This document shows, piece by piece, positions 8,374 through 15,644 of a DNA stretch of 30,398 bases. The first letter of the stretch is position 1; each line of letters begins with the position of its first letter. The DNA lies in IMG/VR virus record IMGVR_UViG_3300045996_000198, positions 1 to 30,398 of that record; one strand, 5' to 3'. The notes beneath the pieces were generated by a model. It did not search any database, was not told the DNA's origin, and worked only from the letters and a program-made list of their open reading frames with translations. The DNA comes from a virus. The position numbers and the translations under genes were made by a program.

Positions 8374-8981
8374 TTCAATAGCCCCAGTACGAAATCCATT
8401 GCCAATTTGTCTCTCTTTGAGCAATTACAAAACCTGCACGCTATAGCTAGATTATCAGTGTGGTTGCTCCCACCCTTTATGAGCGGCACAATATGATCGG
8501 CGTGAAAGTTCGCTGATAATTCAGCACAGCAGTAGTAGCATCTTCCATTCTGTATAATTTTCTGACAGGCAATGTCGTCCTTCGTCCATTCCCCACCAGC
8601 AGCAAGTTTCAATGCTCGACGGTTGTTTTCGTGCGCCACAAAGTATGAGCGTCTAGTTTTCCTGTATTCATTCAGGTACGCTCTTTTCTTCTCGCGGTTC
8701 TCTTGTGCGTACCTCCTGCTATATGCGTTCTTTTGTTCTCTATTTTCCCAATGCAACTTTCGCGCATACCGTCTCTTATGTTCGGCGTTTTTGGCGTACC
8801 ACTTTGCATACCTCTCGCTGACTTTTTCTTTATTGCGCCTTGCATATCGAGCAGACCTAACTCGCGCCTTCTCTGGATTCTTGGCACAATACTCTTTATA
8901 TGCCAGTTGCAATTTCTCTTTATTCCTTTGCCTGTAACGCTTTTGGCAAGCCTTCTTCTTTTCCTTATCGGCGTATGGCAT
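8370..8981 (-). CDS. HNH endonuclease with long basic N-terminal repeats
   Basis: A 203-aa protein. Residues 1-130 are extremely Lys/Arg/Tyr/Asn-rich with degenerate 13-20-residue repeats (NREKKRAYLNEY, NREQKNAYSRRYAQ), likely a nucleic-acid-binding arm. Residues 140-195 form an HNH/zinc module: CYYC (148-151), ADHIVPLIKGG (D162, H163), H174, N177, and CRFCNCSKRDK (182-192). Its start overlaps the ART stop (TAATG) and its stop overlaps the gp10 start (ATGA). The DNA is visibly more A/T-rich than the flanks. Free-standing HNH genes of this kind are typically mobile homing-type endonucleases, so lateral insertion is likely. It is probably not a structural protein. Confidence 0.88.
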   Translation of the reverse strand: MPYADKEKKKACQKRYRQRNKEKLQLAYKEYCAKNPEKARVRSARYARRNKEKVSERYAKWYAKNAEHKRRYARKLHWENREQKNAYSRRYAQENREKKRAYLNEYRKTRRSYFVAHENNRRALKLAAGGEWTKDDIACQKIIQNGRCYYCCAELSANFHADHIVPLIKGGSNHTDNLAIACRFCNCSKRDKLAMDFVLGLLK

Positions 8982-9922
8982 TATTCTCTCTTCATTATCT
9001 TCGGCAGCGTGTCATCAAAGACGACATAGTTAGAGGTTCCACCTGTGCCACGGCTACCTGCGTCTAGGTACCTAAGACCAGGGATGCCAGCATCTCTCAA
9101 TCTCGCTGATACATCTTCAGGCTTGCCAAACTCTCCCATGAGCGTATGTGCGAGTTGACCGGAAGGGTTATCCATTGCCTGTTGTGCCGCTTCTTTGCTG
9201 GCAAACGCCTGAGTACCTGAAACCGGATACCCACTATTATGGTTGAAAAGAACCCAGCGCCCATCATGAAGTTGGGCTGGTCCAATCATGCTCGAGACCT
9301 CTTTCATTATTGGCTCAAGAGCCATCTGCACTTCTTTGGGCTGTGATTGTATTGGCTTCTCAAAATCCAGCATCTTGGCAATTTGCTCATCGGGAAGGTC
9401 TACAGTGTAGAGGTTGTTACCAGAGCGTGAAGCAATGGCGGCTTCCTTCGCATCTGCCCAAGCAACATCTGACGCTGACGCTTTCGGATTAGCCCTGATT
9501 TTCTTAATCGCATCCTGCACAATTTGTGTTGCGGCTGGCATAATGCCGCCCTGTCCCGTGTAGGACTTCGCCACTTCTGGATTTTCCGCAAAGTACAGCC
9601 CATGACCAAATGCCTGTGCGCCTTCGCCTGTACCGATTTTGGACATGGCGAACTTCTCAAAGGTATGCGGAGAGCCGTGGTAGACAATCTTCCCTAGTAG
9701 AGCCGTAGACAGACCAGCGGCTTCGTACACTGAACGGCCAACCGGATTCATGCCAATCCAGCTATTGCGAGGGTCATTCAGATAGTGCTGAATGGTGCTC
9801 AAGTCCTCATAGATTTGCTCTCCCGCATGTTGCATGGTCATCTTGGCTTTCGCCTTAGCTTCCTGAAAGGTATCAATGATACCTAGCGCAATGTCTCTGG
9901 CTTCAGCGTCTAGCCCGTTCAT
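8981..9922 (-). CDS. ADP-ribosyltransferase-like protein (ART-PolyVal type)
   Basis: A 313-aa protein starting in a TAATG overlap with the gp4-like gene. A helical N-terminus (residues 1-75) precedes a domain starting at IVYHGSPHTFEKF (79-91). The motif GTGEGAQAFGHGLYFAENPE (97-116) follows, and later LYTVDLPDEQIAKML and AGIPGLRYLDAGSRG. The protein ends with NYVVFDD (298-304). This Y-H-G-S ... G-L-Y-F-A ... [NR]YVVFD series is the hallmark of the ADP-ribosyltransferase family of phage polyvalent/MuF-associated proteins. H82, Y110 and an acidic residue near the end would be catalytic candidates. It probably modifies a host protein after delivery or expression. The target is unknown. Its place among connector genes suggests it may be packaged. 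Confidence 0.82.
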   Translation of the reverse strand: MNGLDAEARDIALGIIDTFQEAKAKAKMTMQHAGEQIYEDLSTIQHYLNDPRNSWIGMNPVGRSVYEAAGLSTALLGKIVYHGSPHTFEKFAMSKIGTGEGAQAFGHGLYFAENPEVAKSYTGQGGIMPAATQIVQDAIKKIRANPKASASDVAWADAKEAAIASRSGNNLYTVDLPDEQIAKMLDFEKPIQSQPKEVQMALEPIMKEVSSMIGPAQLHDGRWVLFNHNSGYPVSGTQAFASKEAAQQAMDNPSGQLAHTLMGEFGKPEDVSARLRDAGIPGLRYLDAGSRGTGGTSNYVVFDDTLPKIMKRE

Positions 9923-10779
9923 TAGAAATAGAGAACCTTGTTATGAATGCTTGTGGTCTGTGCCTGCACTGACCTAAAGACCTTTTCGTGCGACTCGTTT
10001 CTAAGGCTGCGAAGCAAATTCACCCGCTCAATAGGGGTGTTATGTCCCGCTGCTAACTCAATGGCGAGTTGCTTCTGGAGGAACAGCGACCAGCCTTGCG
10101 GCATGTCAGGGTTATCGGCCGCAGCATCGAAGTCATAGAGTGGCCGCTTCAACTGAAGGCGTATGAGTTCAGGAGCCACGTAGCTCGTGCCTGTGGCCCA
10201 TGAGGAAGGACCAGACCCACCGGACTCCCAATAGAGGAGATAGTTGGCACCAGTAATCGGCTTGTTCTCGGAGGCTGCGGTATGCGCCCGTATGCACTTG
10301 TAGGCCGCAGCATCAGTCCCCGTGACCACTGACTGAGTATTGACGCTCGAGAGCATCGGCACCACATACAGCGACTTGCTGGAAACGGTGGTGTTCTCCG
10401 TCAGGTAGACATAGCGAGGATCACCGGTCTCCGTCTTATTCTTGAGCATCTCGTACTGTTCAGTCGTCAGCACATCCAACGGTTCATCATTGCCTGAGGT
10501 GTTCCGATAGCTGGCACTCACAATGCTCAAGGCGCTACTGGAGAGCCCGTTGCTGGTCGTATAGACGAAGGTATTAGCCACTAAGGTAATGCTGCTGAGG
10601 CTGATAGCCCACAGGTGTTTGCCGGCCAAATCATGCTCACGCATGATGAGGTTGAGCTTTTTAATGCCTGTATTCAGTAAGTCTGGTGAGAGCGTTTCCC
10701 CTTCAGCCAATACCCCTAAGTCTTTATAGGCCAGGTCAATCAATTCATTGCGGCTTACGTTGAAGTTATTGGTAGGCAT
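9922..10779 (-). CDS. gp4-like head-tail connector with carbohydrate-binding-like insert
   Basis: A 285-aa protein starting MPTNNFNVSRNELIDLAYKD in a TAATG overlap with the spike-base gene. The N-terminal helices (ELIDLAYKDLGVLAEGETLS, then the LNLIMREHDLAGKHLWA stretch) and the C-terminal helix (QKQLAIELAAGHNTPIERV) match the tail-accessory-factor gp4 family, which extends the portal channel in P22-like phages. Residues about 157-202 (YKCIRAHTAASENKP, NYLLYWESGGSGPSSWATGT) look like the small 'Y-C-x-H...YW...W..GT.Y' carbohydrate-binding-type module that turns up in many phage proteins. It is inserted between the core's beta strand region and the C-terminal helices. The core call is strong; the insert's ligand is inference. 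Confidence 0.8.
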   Translation of the reverse strand: MPTNNFNVSRNELIDLAYKDLGVLAEGETLSPDLLNTGIKKLNLIMREHDLAGKHLWAISLSSITLVANTFVYTTSNGLSSSALSIVSASYRNTSGNDEPLDVLTTEQYEMLKNKTETGDPRYVYLTENTTVSSKSLYVVPMLSSVNTQSVVTGTDAAAYKCIRAHTAASENKPITGANYLLYWESGGSGPSSWATGTSYVAPELIRLQLKRPLYDFDAAADNPDMPQGWSLFLQKQLAIELAAGHNTPIERVNLLRSLRNESHEKVFRSVQAQTTSIHNKVLYF

Positions 10780-11039
10780 TAGATGAGCCCCACAATCTTG
10801 GTCGCGGTGGTTCCGGTGCTATGAATCTTCTTGATGTAGATGGGGAGCACGCTACCTGCCGGCACAGACTCAAAGGTGACGGTAGAGCCATCGAACATCG
10901 TCACTTTCAAATCGCCAGTCCCGCCGACATACACCCCGCGCATCCAATACTGAAGGTCATCATTGTCCGAAGGGGTCACGGATTTTGCGCCCCAACTTGG
11001 CCCCTTGCTATCGCGTGGATGAAATGGTCCAACACCCAT
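10779..11039 (-). CDS. Spike-base-like small protein (RCAP_rcc01079-type)
   Basis: An 86-aa protein: DSKGPSWGAKSVTPSDNDDL, then YWMRGVYVGGTGDLKVTMFD, then TVTFESVPAGSVLPIYIKKI and STGTTATKIVGL. The pattern 'VTPSD..DL...R.LYVGG.GD..V....G.TVTF..VPAG..LP...K.I..TGTTAT.I' is that of the spike base protein family first recognised in the Rhodobacter gene transfer agent (RCAP_rcc01079) and widespread in phages. It is a short all-beta protein thought to support head spikes or a baseplate/collar. The ribosome-binding site is weak (AGGA about 10 nt upstream). The stop overlaps the gp4-like start (TAATG), linking it to the connector block. Confidence 0.7.
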   Translation of the reverse strand: MGVGPFHPRDSKGPSWGAKSVTPSDNDDLQYWMRGVYVGGTGDLKVTMFDGSTVTFESVPAGSVLPIYIKKIHSTGTTATKIVGLI

Positions 11040-11044
11040 AGTGT

Positions 11045-11905
11045 TTAGAGTCCTATATAGAGGCCAATTCGAGAGAGTTGCCGTTGTGCTGGTGGAACTG
11101 AAACGACCACGACTCCACCGCTAACGGTTCCTTCTCCTGCCATCTCCGAGAATCCTGCTGCGAAGTTCCCAACCCCAACCCATCGCACGGTGCCCACGCC
11201 AGCCATTTGCGCTGAATCTGATGTAAAGTCACCAGTTCCGGTAATGGGGAGTGGGGCTTGCACATCCTGCACCGCCCCCGTACCGTCCATTGAAGCCGAT
11301 TGACTAACGAAGGCCCCTTGTCCCACCCACCGAACTGTGCCAACGCCGGCCATGCTTGCCGCTTGCGCGGTGAACGCTCCTGTGCCGGTAATCGCTTGGA
11401 CTGGTTCTGTGTAGGTAACTTGGAGCTGTGCCGAACTGAAGGCGACAGTTGGGGACGCATCGGTAACACGCACGCCAAAGGCGGTGAGTGCATTCGTCCC
11501 GCTTCCATTGACTTCAGCAACCGTCCAGGCTTGCCCAGACTTGGGATTTGTCGCGTAATTGTCTGTACGTAGCGCAATGTTCGCATTGCCGTTGCCTGGA
11601 TTGTGCGTAGCCGAGCTATTGCGGTTGGTCGTGTCATTACACCTGAGTAGACTGCCAGCAACTGAGCCTTGCGAGCCGTTCTTGAAGTCGTAATACAGAA
11701 CCTGAACGCTGATATCTGTCGAGCTAGCTGGTACGTCAAAGGCGCTAAATCCCATGACCAGTGCGCCGGCCCCTGAACAGGTCGCAACATCAGTGGCGGG
11801 GTTGCCGCTGTCTGGGTGGTCGTCAAGGAGCAGATGCCGTGACGTACCAGACCATGTGCCGGTAACTGCCACTTCGCTGGTTGGATTCCGTGTCTTTGTC
11901 GCCAC
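11045..11905 (-). CDS. Repeat-containing structural protein
   Basis: A 286-aa protein with a GTG start at 11905, just after the upstream stop. Residues 1-170 look like a beta-sandwich domain with few charged residues (SGAGALVMGFSAFDVP, NYATNPKSGQAWTVAEVNGS, then a VQVTY-like final strand). Residues 172-264 are two copies of a roughly 49-residue repeat, each with two 'G.GAF....A.MAG.GTV' half-units. The C-terminus is hydrophobic (RQLSRIGLYIGL). Such Gly/Ala/Thr repeats are common in phage fibre or decoration proteins, and neighbours are structural. The overlapping long frame starting at 11907 lacks these features. Function beyond 'structural' is not supported. Confidence 0.7.
   Translation of the reverse strand: MATKTRNPTSEVAVTGTWSGTSRHLLLDDHPDSGNPATDVATCSGAGALVMGFSAFDVPASSTDISVQVLYYDFKNGSQGSVAGSLLRCNDTTNRNSSATHNPGNGNANIALRTDNYATNPKSGQAWTVAEVNGSGTNALTAFGVRVTDASPTVAFSSAQLQVTYTEPVQAITGTGAFTAQAASMAGVGTVRWVGQGAFVSQSASMDGTGAVQDVQAPLPITGTGDFTSDSAQMAGVGTVRWVGVGNFAAGFSEMAGEGTVSGGVVVVSVPPAQRQLSRIGLYIGL
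11114..11392 (-). repeat. Coding tandem repeat (two ~49-residue units)
   Basis: Within the 286-aa protein, residues 172-220 (ITGTGAFTAQAASMAGVGTV...) and 221-264 (ITGTGDFTSDSAQMAGVGTV...) are repeats of each other. The shared 'MAGVGTVRWVG' core is also visible at DNA level as near-identical stretches starting around 11171 and 11321. Each unit has two beta half-repeats with a G.G.F....M.G.G pattern. Copy number in such arrays usually varies between related phages. Confidence 0.7.
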
Positions 11906-11906
11906 A

Positions 11907-12284
11907 TTAGGCTGGTGCGGTGTAGGTTAAGCTGCTCACAGAGACTTCCTGTCCTGCCGATACTGAAACGCTCCCTAATTCAATATCCCCGCCGCCTCCG
12001 GTCGCCGTGACTGAACCAGACCAGACTTCCGTTCCGGTAGAATCCTTGATCCTGACCTTGGCAATCGTGCCGCCCGTAGCGCTGGAATCAGCGGTAATGG
12101 CAGAGGCCGTTGCAACGCCATTGGCTGCATTCCCAAATGCAGGGTCAGAGAAGGTGCAGGTTGCGACTTCCACATCACCAGAGGTTTGAAACTCGAGTGT
12201 GCCAGCTCCCGCCCCTGCGTCTACCCGATCCACCACGGCATCAGCCATTGCGTTTCGCGTGTTTGTCGTATGAACTACCGCCAT
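11907..12284 (-). CDS. Phage structural-type protein (small, all-beta)
   Basis: A 125-aa protein. I chose the ATG at 12284, with GGAGG 8 nt upstream, over a GTG 15 nt earlier. The sequence runs MAVVHTTNTRNAMADAVVDR, then DAGAGAGTLEFQTSG, TFSDPAFGNAANGVATASAI, IKDSTGTEVWSGSVT, and ends VSVSSLTYTAPA. This is a widespread phage family of about 110-130 aa: 'N...D.VDAGAGAGTL.....LAT.TFSDPAFG.A..GVATA..I.......G....RI.D..GT.V..GSV......SVS.GQ.V.VSS.TYT.PA'. It is found among tail or decoration genes and has no known enzymatic role. It overlaps the upstream gene by 10 nt. Confidence 0.75.
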   Translation of the reverse strand: MAVVHTTNTRNAMADAVVDRVDAGAGAGTLEFQTSGDVEVATCTFSDPAFGNAANGVATASAITADSSATGGTIAKVRIKDSTGTEVWSGSVTATGGGGDIELGSVSVSAGQEVSVSSLTYTAPA

Positions 12285-12502
12285 GTGAGCATCCTCCACA
12301 TCCGTACATACCAGGGCGCACTGTCAGTGCCTTGCATCGTTGCCACTGGACGAACCCATGCCGCCCGACCATCTTTCACCCACTGTTCCACGAAGGCCGC
12401 TAACGGACCAGATTCATTCCGTATCGTGTACGTCATGCCTTCGCAGTACACACTTTTCAATTCAGGTTCCGTAAACGTCTTGAGGCATTTGAATGAACGC
12501 AT
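12275..12502 (-). CDS. Small hypothetical protein (75 aa)
   Basis: The ATG at 12502 forms a TAATG overlap with the preceding stop. A GTG 12 nt upstream is in frame but would overlap more. The protein starts MRSFKCLKTFTEPELKSVYC and contains two cysteines, a basic/aromatic-rich second half (WVKDGRAAWVRP, WYVRMWRMLTWR) and no membrane segment. Short proteins with a 'Y..G..Y.IR...G.LA..V..W...G.' pattern are seen near the tail genes of phages, but I do not assign a family. Its tight coupling on both sides argues that it is translated. Confidence 0.6.
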   Translation of the reverse strand: MRSFKCLKTFTEPELKSVYCEGMTYTIRNESGPLAAFVEQWVKDGRAAWVRPVATMQGTDSAPWYVRMWRMLTWR

Positions 12503-12936
12503 TAGTGTAGACACTCCACAATTCGTTTGAGGCCAGAGCCCGTTGTCTTGAGTGAGGTGCAGGCCATCCCAGTAATCTCAATCTTATTAGCGTCTAGCTG
12601 CTTGGCTGTGATGTTCGTAACCGAGACAGGGCTTTCCAGCGCCTTGACCCTCGTATCCAATGCCGCTACTACGTCCTGCCAGCCGGTATCGACATCAGCA
12701 AAGTACCGCGCCACATTGGAGGATGGCCCACCGTTCGGGACTGTGAGCTTGTAATAGCCGAACTCCGTAATGGAATAGCTTGGTGGATAGGCTGGTATTT
12801 CCTTCAGTACAGTGAATGGCCCTGCCTCAGTCGCGCTGTATTCCAATAGCAAGAACCCATCGGCCGTAGGGTCCCAGACAATAGAAGCCGCCTGAACTGG
12901 GGCAGCAAACAACAGTAGGAAGAATAGAATGAGCAT
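12502..12936 (-). CDS. Secreted FN3-like protein with short C-terminal helix
   Basis: A 144-aa protein starting MLILFFLLLFAAPVQAASIV, a strong signal peptide with a VQA cleavage site near residue 16. The following part (WDPTADGFLLLEYSATEAGP, FTVLKEIPAYPPSYSITEFG, YYKLTVPNGGPSSNVARYFA) resembles a single FN3/Ig-like beta-sandwich with a Pro-rich loop. A heptad-like helix follows (DVVAALDTRVKALES, about residues 88-102), then a last strand section with two cysteines (C125, C142). The start overlaps the 902-aa gene stop by 1 nt. It belongs to a run of four exported-type proteins. Its function is unknown. Confidence 0.65.
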   Translation of the reverse strand: MLILFFLLLFAAPVQAASIVWDPTADGFLLLEYSATEAGPFTVLKEIPAYPPSYSITEFGYYKLTVPNGGPSSNVARYFADVDTGWQDVVAALDTRVKALESPVSVTNITAKQLDANKIEITGMACTSLKTTGSGLKRIVECLH

Positions 12937-15644
12937 TAGAACCCCACTCCTATGGCTGGACTAGCTATCGTGACACATGCCCCTGTGCTTGGCGTCGGTG
13001 TTGCCAGTGCCACTCCAGTTTGGTGATATTCTTGGAAGCAAAAGGTCCGTCCAGCCGTCACATCAGTCGCAAACTTGAGCACACTGCGGCGGGTAAAAGA
13101 CGCATTTTGAGCCATATCTATATTGGGCACTGCCGCTGCCGTCAGTTGCGTCGTGCCATCGTTTGCCGTGAGTGCCCCAGACAGGCAACATGCCACCGTA
13201 CCCGTCACAATGGCGCTGTCGCTGACGGTCCCGAAAAAGGCTACCCCGTCACCTGATGCCGTATCGGGAACTGGCAGCCAAGTGCCGGCCGTGTCGCAGA
13301 GCGCACACGAGTAGTAGAGCTTCAATCCTGTTGGGTCGCAGTCTGCCGCCGTACAGTCAACCTGAGTCACTAATGACACCGCCCCGCCAGTAATAACTGT
13401 CACTGTGGCGCTCACGGCCCCGTAATCCGTTTCTGGGCTCCGTAGTAACTGCCACTGGTGCGCGACTTGGGTATAGGTGCCGGTAGGAGTAGGAGACGTA
13501 GGCTCCCAAATTGCGTAGAGGTCGGCAATGTCCTCCGCTGCAAGAGCCGCGTTGTACCAGCGTGGTTCATCAATCGTGACGCCGCCTGACACGGAATCTC
13601 CAAAGCCTGACGCCCTCCCAAATGTCACATCACTTGCCAGGGTAAAACTGGTATATGATTTCACCGACTGCGAGCCAGTTCCGGCCACAGCATCAACGTA
13701 CAGTGTCGCGACGTCAGTCCCGCTATTCATCACGAGGCAGACGTAATGCCAGCCAGCCGTCACAGGAAAATCACTGTTACTCGCCGCCGTACTGGACTGA
13801 ACCCCTACTGACCATGTACCGGTGATATTCGAGAGGAAGAACCGTTGATTAGTGCCGAGCGAGGACCCGAAGTAGGTTCGCGTTGCCGCTTCTAGCCCTG
13901 TGTTCATCTTCACGCCCATACAGACCGTGAAGGATTGCGTGGACGGGTTGACACCGCTCCCATGCGCGACTGCAATAGAGTCGTCGCCCTGGTCGGCAAA
14001 CTGGACCGCTGAACCGTGCTTACCCGTGACCCACGTCGGCCCGTTGGTCAGCGTACCGTCCTCGTTGTTCGCGCTTTCATCTTCGGCTGTCGTGGGTGTC
14101 GTTCCGCTTGTCCCATCGTCAAGCGTCAAATGGAAGTACGGTGTACTGGGGTCGCTCGGTGGGGCAGCCCCACAGTTATTCGTGACAGACTGGTTGGTGA
14201 ATGCGAGCAGTTCTTGGTTTGTGGTGTTGCCGATCAACGCGGAATCTGTCGTTGCCCCTGTTTGGGCATAGCTGACATCCCACGTTTCACCGCCCGCACA
14301 CACGGCCCCAGAGAAGGTGACTCGCACCACGCTATCTGAACCGGTGAGTTTATTGACTGACGACACGGTGCGTGCCACCCCGCCGACACGCACGCTCCAG
14401 CCAGTGGTCGTGGGGATTACCGGGACGTTGACGGACATCGCAAGCGTTACGTCTAAATTGTTCTCGTTGACCGTAGCAGATGAGAACCCGCCAATGGTTT
14501 CAAATGCCCCTATGTCACACGTCCCGTTACAGGCAACGCCCGTGACGGCCACGCCAGCGTTGATGGCGTTCGTACTGCTTGCGGTCAGCGTGAGATCAGG
14601 AGACCCTGGGATCGGCTCCCCCGCTGTGGTGAAGTTTGGATCAGTCGTTACATTGCCGCTCTCTGTCGCAAACTTGCCAGAACACCCAGAAGTAAAAGCG
14701 GTGACACCTGGAGTCGTCGCAAACGCCACATTGTTTCTCACAATATGATTCCCGCCAGGACTGGAGCAGTCAATCCCGTTTGCCCCAGTTGAGAGTTGAT
14801 TGGCGTTCTCGTAAAAAATGTTATTCTCGATCCGTACCCCTATCGTGCCGGATTGCCACAAGATAATACCGGCCCTGTACTCGCCCCAGGCAAACGTGTT
14901 ATTGGCAATCGTGCCAGTGAATCCGGTGTGATTCGTACTAGGTTTCCCTGAGAGACTGGTACTGCCAGCGGTTTGAATCCCGTATCCGCCAAGCGTTTCT
15001 TCAAACACATTGCGGAAAATCAGCCAGTCTTTCCCAGTGATATACAGGCCGTGGATTTGGTTTTTCGTTCCCGTCCAATGGTATCCAATGCGTTTGAACT
15101 TGTTATAACTGACCGTGCAGGCCCAGCAGTCCCCGAGAACGCCGTTAGCATAGGAGGTTGTGAATACATTTCGCGTAATCAGTATATGGTCGCCTGTCTC
15201 AATCTTGATCCCATCGTAATGTCCGGTAATCGTGAATCCTTCAATAGTCAGGTAGCTGACGGAATTGATCGTCCCGTTAATATGGTCGATACGAATGCGA
15301 CTGACACTGTTACTTGGCGAGGTTGACCACGCGATTACGGGCGTATGCCCCGGATAGTTTTTCAATGTGATGGGGCTTCCTGCCGTGCCGCTATACCGCA
15401 AAAGAATCTCACCGCTATGCGTGTAGGTGCCGTTCTTGACGAGGCAGGTATCCCCAGGCTCATCGGCCTTCGGAGTCGAGCCGCCCGCGCAAGCCGTAAT
15501 CGTCGCTAGTGGTAAATCTTCTGACGTGCCGGGGTTGCTGTCACTTTTGCTGGCATGACCAGCATCCACGTAATAGGTCGTGTTGAGCGCATGAGCAAAA
15601 CTGGGGAAGAGAAGCGCAATAAGCACACTAAGAAGCAACATCAT
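12936..15644 (-). CDS. Secreted multidomain beta-helix / LamG glycan-binding protein
   Basis: At 902 aa this is the largest protein in the window. It begins MMLLLSVLIALLFPSFAHAL, a signal peptide with an AHA site (17-19). A right-handed beta-helix follows, about residues 22-390, with the NTTYYVDAGHASKSDSNPGT start typical of DUF1565/parallel-beta-helix proteins and rungs such as NNVAFATTPGV and NNTFAWGEYRAGI. About 390-485 is an SwmB/Ig-like strand domain (VNENNLDVTLAMSVNVPVIP). About 500-715 is a LamG/concanavalin-like domain (YFHLTLDDGTSGTTPTTAED, KHGSAVQFADQGDDSI). The rest is a beta-rich C-terminus with several cysteine pairs (CTAADCD, CALC). Domain edges are estimates. The start makes a 4-nt overlap with the 259-aa gene. 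It probably binds or cuts a polysaccharide, and export is predicted. Confidence 0.75.
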   Translation of the reverse strand: MMLLLSVLIALLFPSFAHALNTTYYVDAGHASKSDSNPGTSEDLPLATITACAGGSTPKADEPGDTCLVKNGTYTHSGEILLRYSGTAGSPITLKNYPGHTPVIAWSTSPSNSVSRIRIDHINGTINSVSYLTIEGFTITGHYDGIKIETGDHILITRNVFTTSYANGVLGDCWACTVSYNKFKRIGYHWTGTKNQIHGLYITGKDWLIFRNVFEETLGGYGIQTAGSTSLSGKPSTNHTGFTGTIANNTFAWGEYRAGIILWQSGTIGVRIENNIFYENANQLSTGANGIDCSSPGGNHIVRNNVAFATTPGVTAFTSGCSGKFATESGNVTTDPNFTTAGEPIPGSPDLTLTASSTNAINAGVAVTGVACNGTCDIGAFETIGGFSSATVNENNLDVTLAMSVNVPVIPTTTGWSVRVGGVARTVSSVNKLTGSDSVVRVTFSGAVCAGGETWDVSYAQTGATTDSALIGNTTNQELLAFTNQSVTNNCGAAPPSDPSTPYFHLTLDDGTSGTTPTTAEDESANNEDGTLTNGPTWVTGKHGSAVQFADQGDDSIAVAHGSGVNPSTQSFTVCMGVKMNTGLEAATRTYFGSSLGTNQRFFLSNITGTWSVGVQSSTAASNSDFPVTAGWHYVCLVMNSGTDVATLYVDAVAGTGSQSVKSYTSFTLASDVTFGRASGFGDSVSGGVTIDEPRWYNAALAAEDIADLYAIWEPTSPTPTGTYTQVAHQWQLLRSPETDYGAVSATVTVITGGAVSLVTQVDCTAADCDPTGLKLYYSCALCDTAGTWLPVPDTASGDGVAFFGTVSDSAIVTGTVACCLSGALTANDGTTQLTAAAVPNIDMAQNASFTRRSVLKFATDVTAGRTFCFQEYHQTGVALATPTPSTGACVTIASPAIGVGF

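Noticed and set aside
11053-11907. 284-codon same-strand frame overlapping the repeat protein
   Set aside because: Starts at a neat TAATG but yields a Trp/Arg/Pro-rich sequence with no repeats or phage-like domain, while the 286-aa frame shows clear ones. Listed only as a finding to check.
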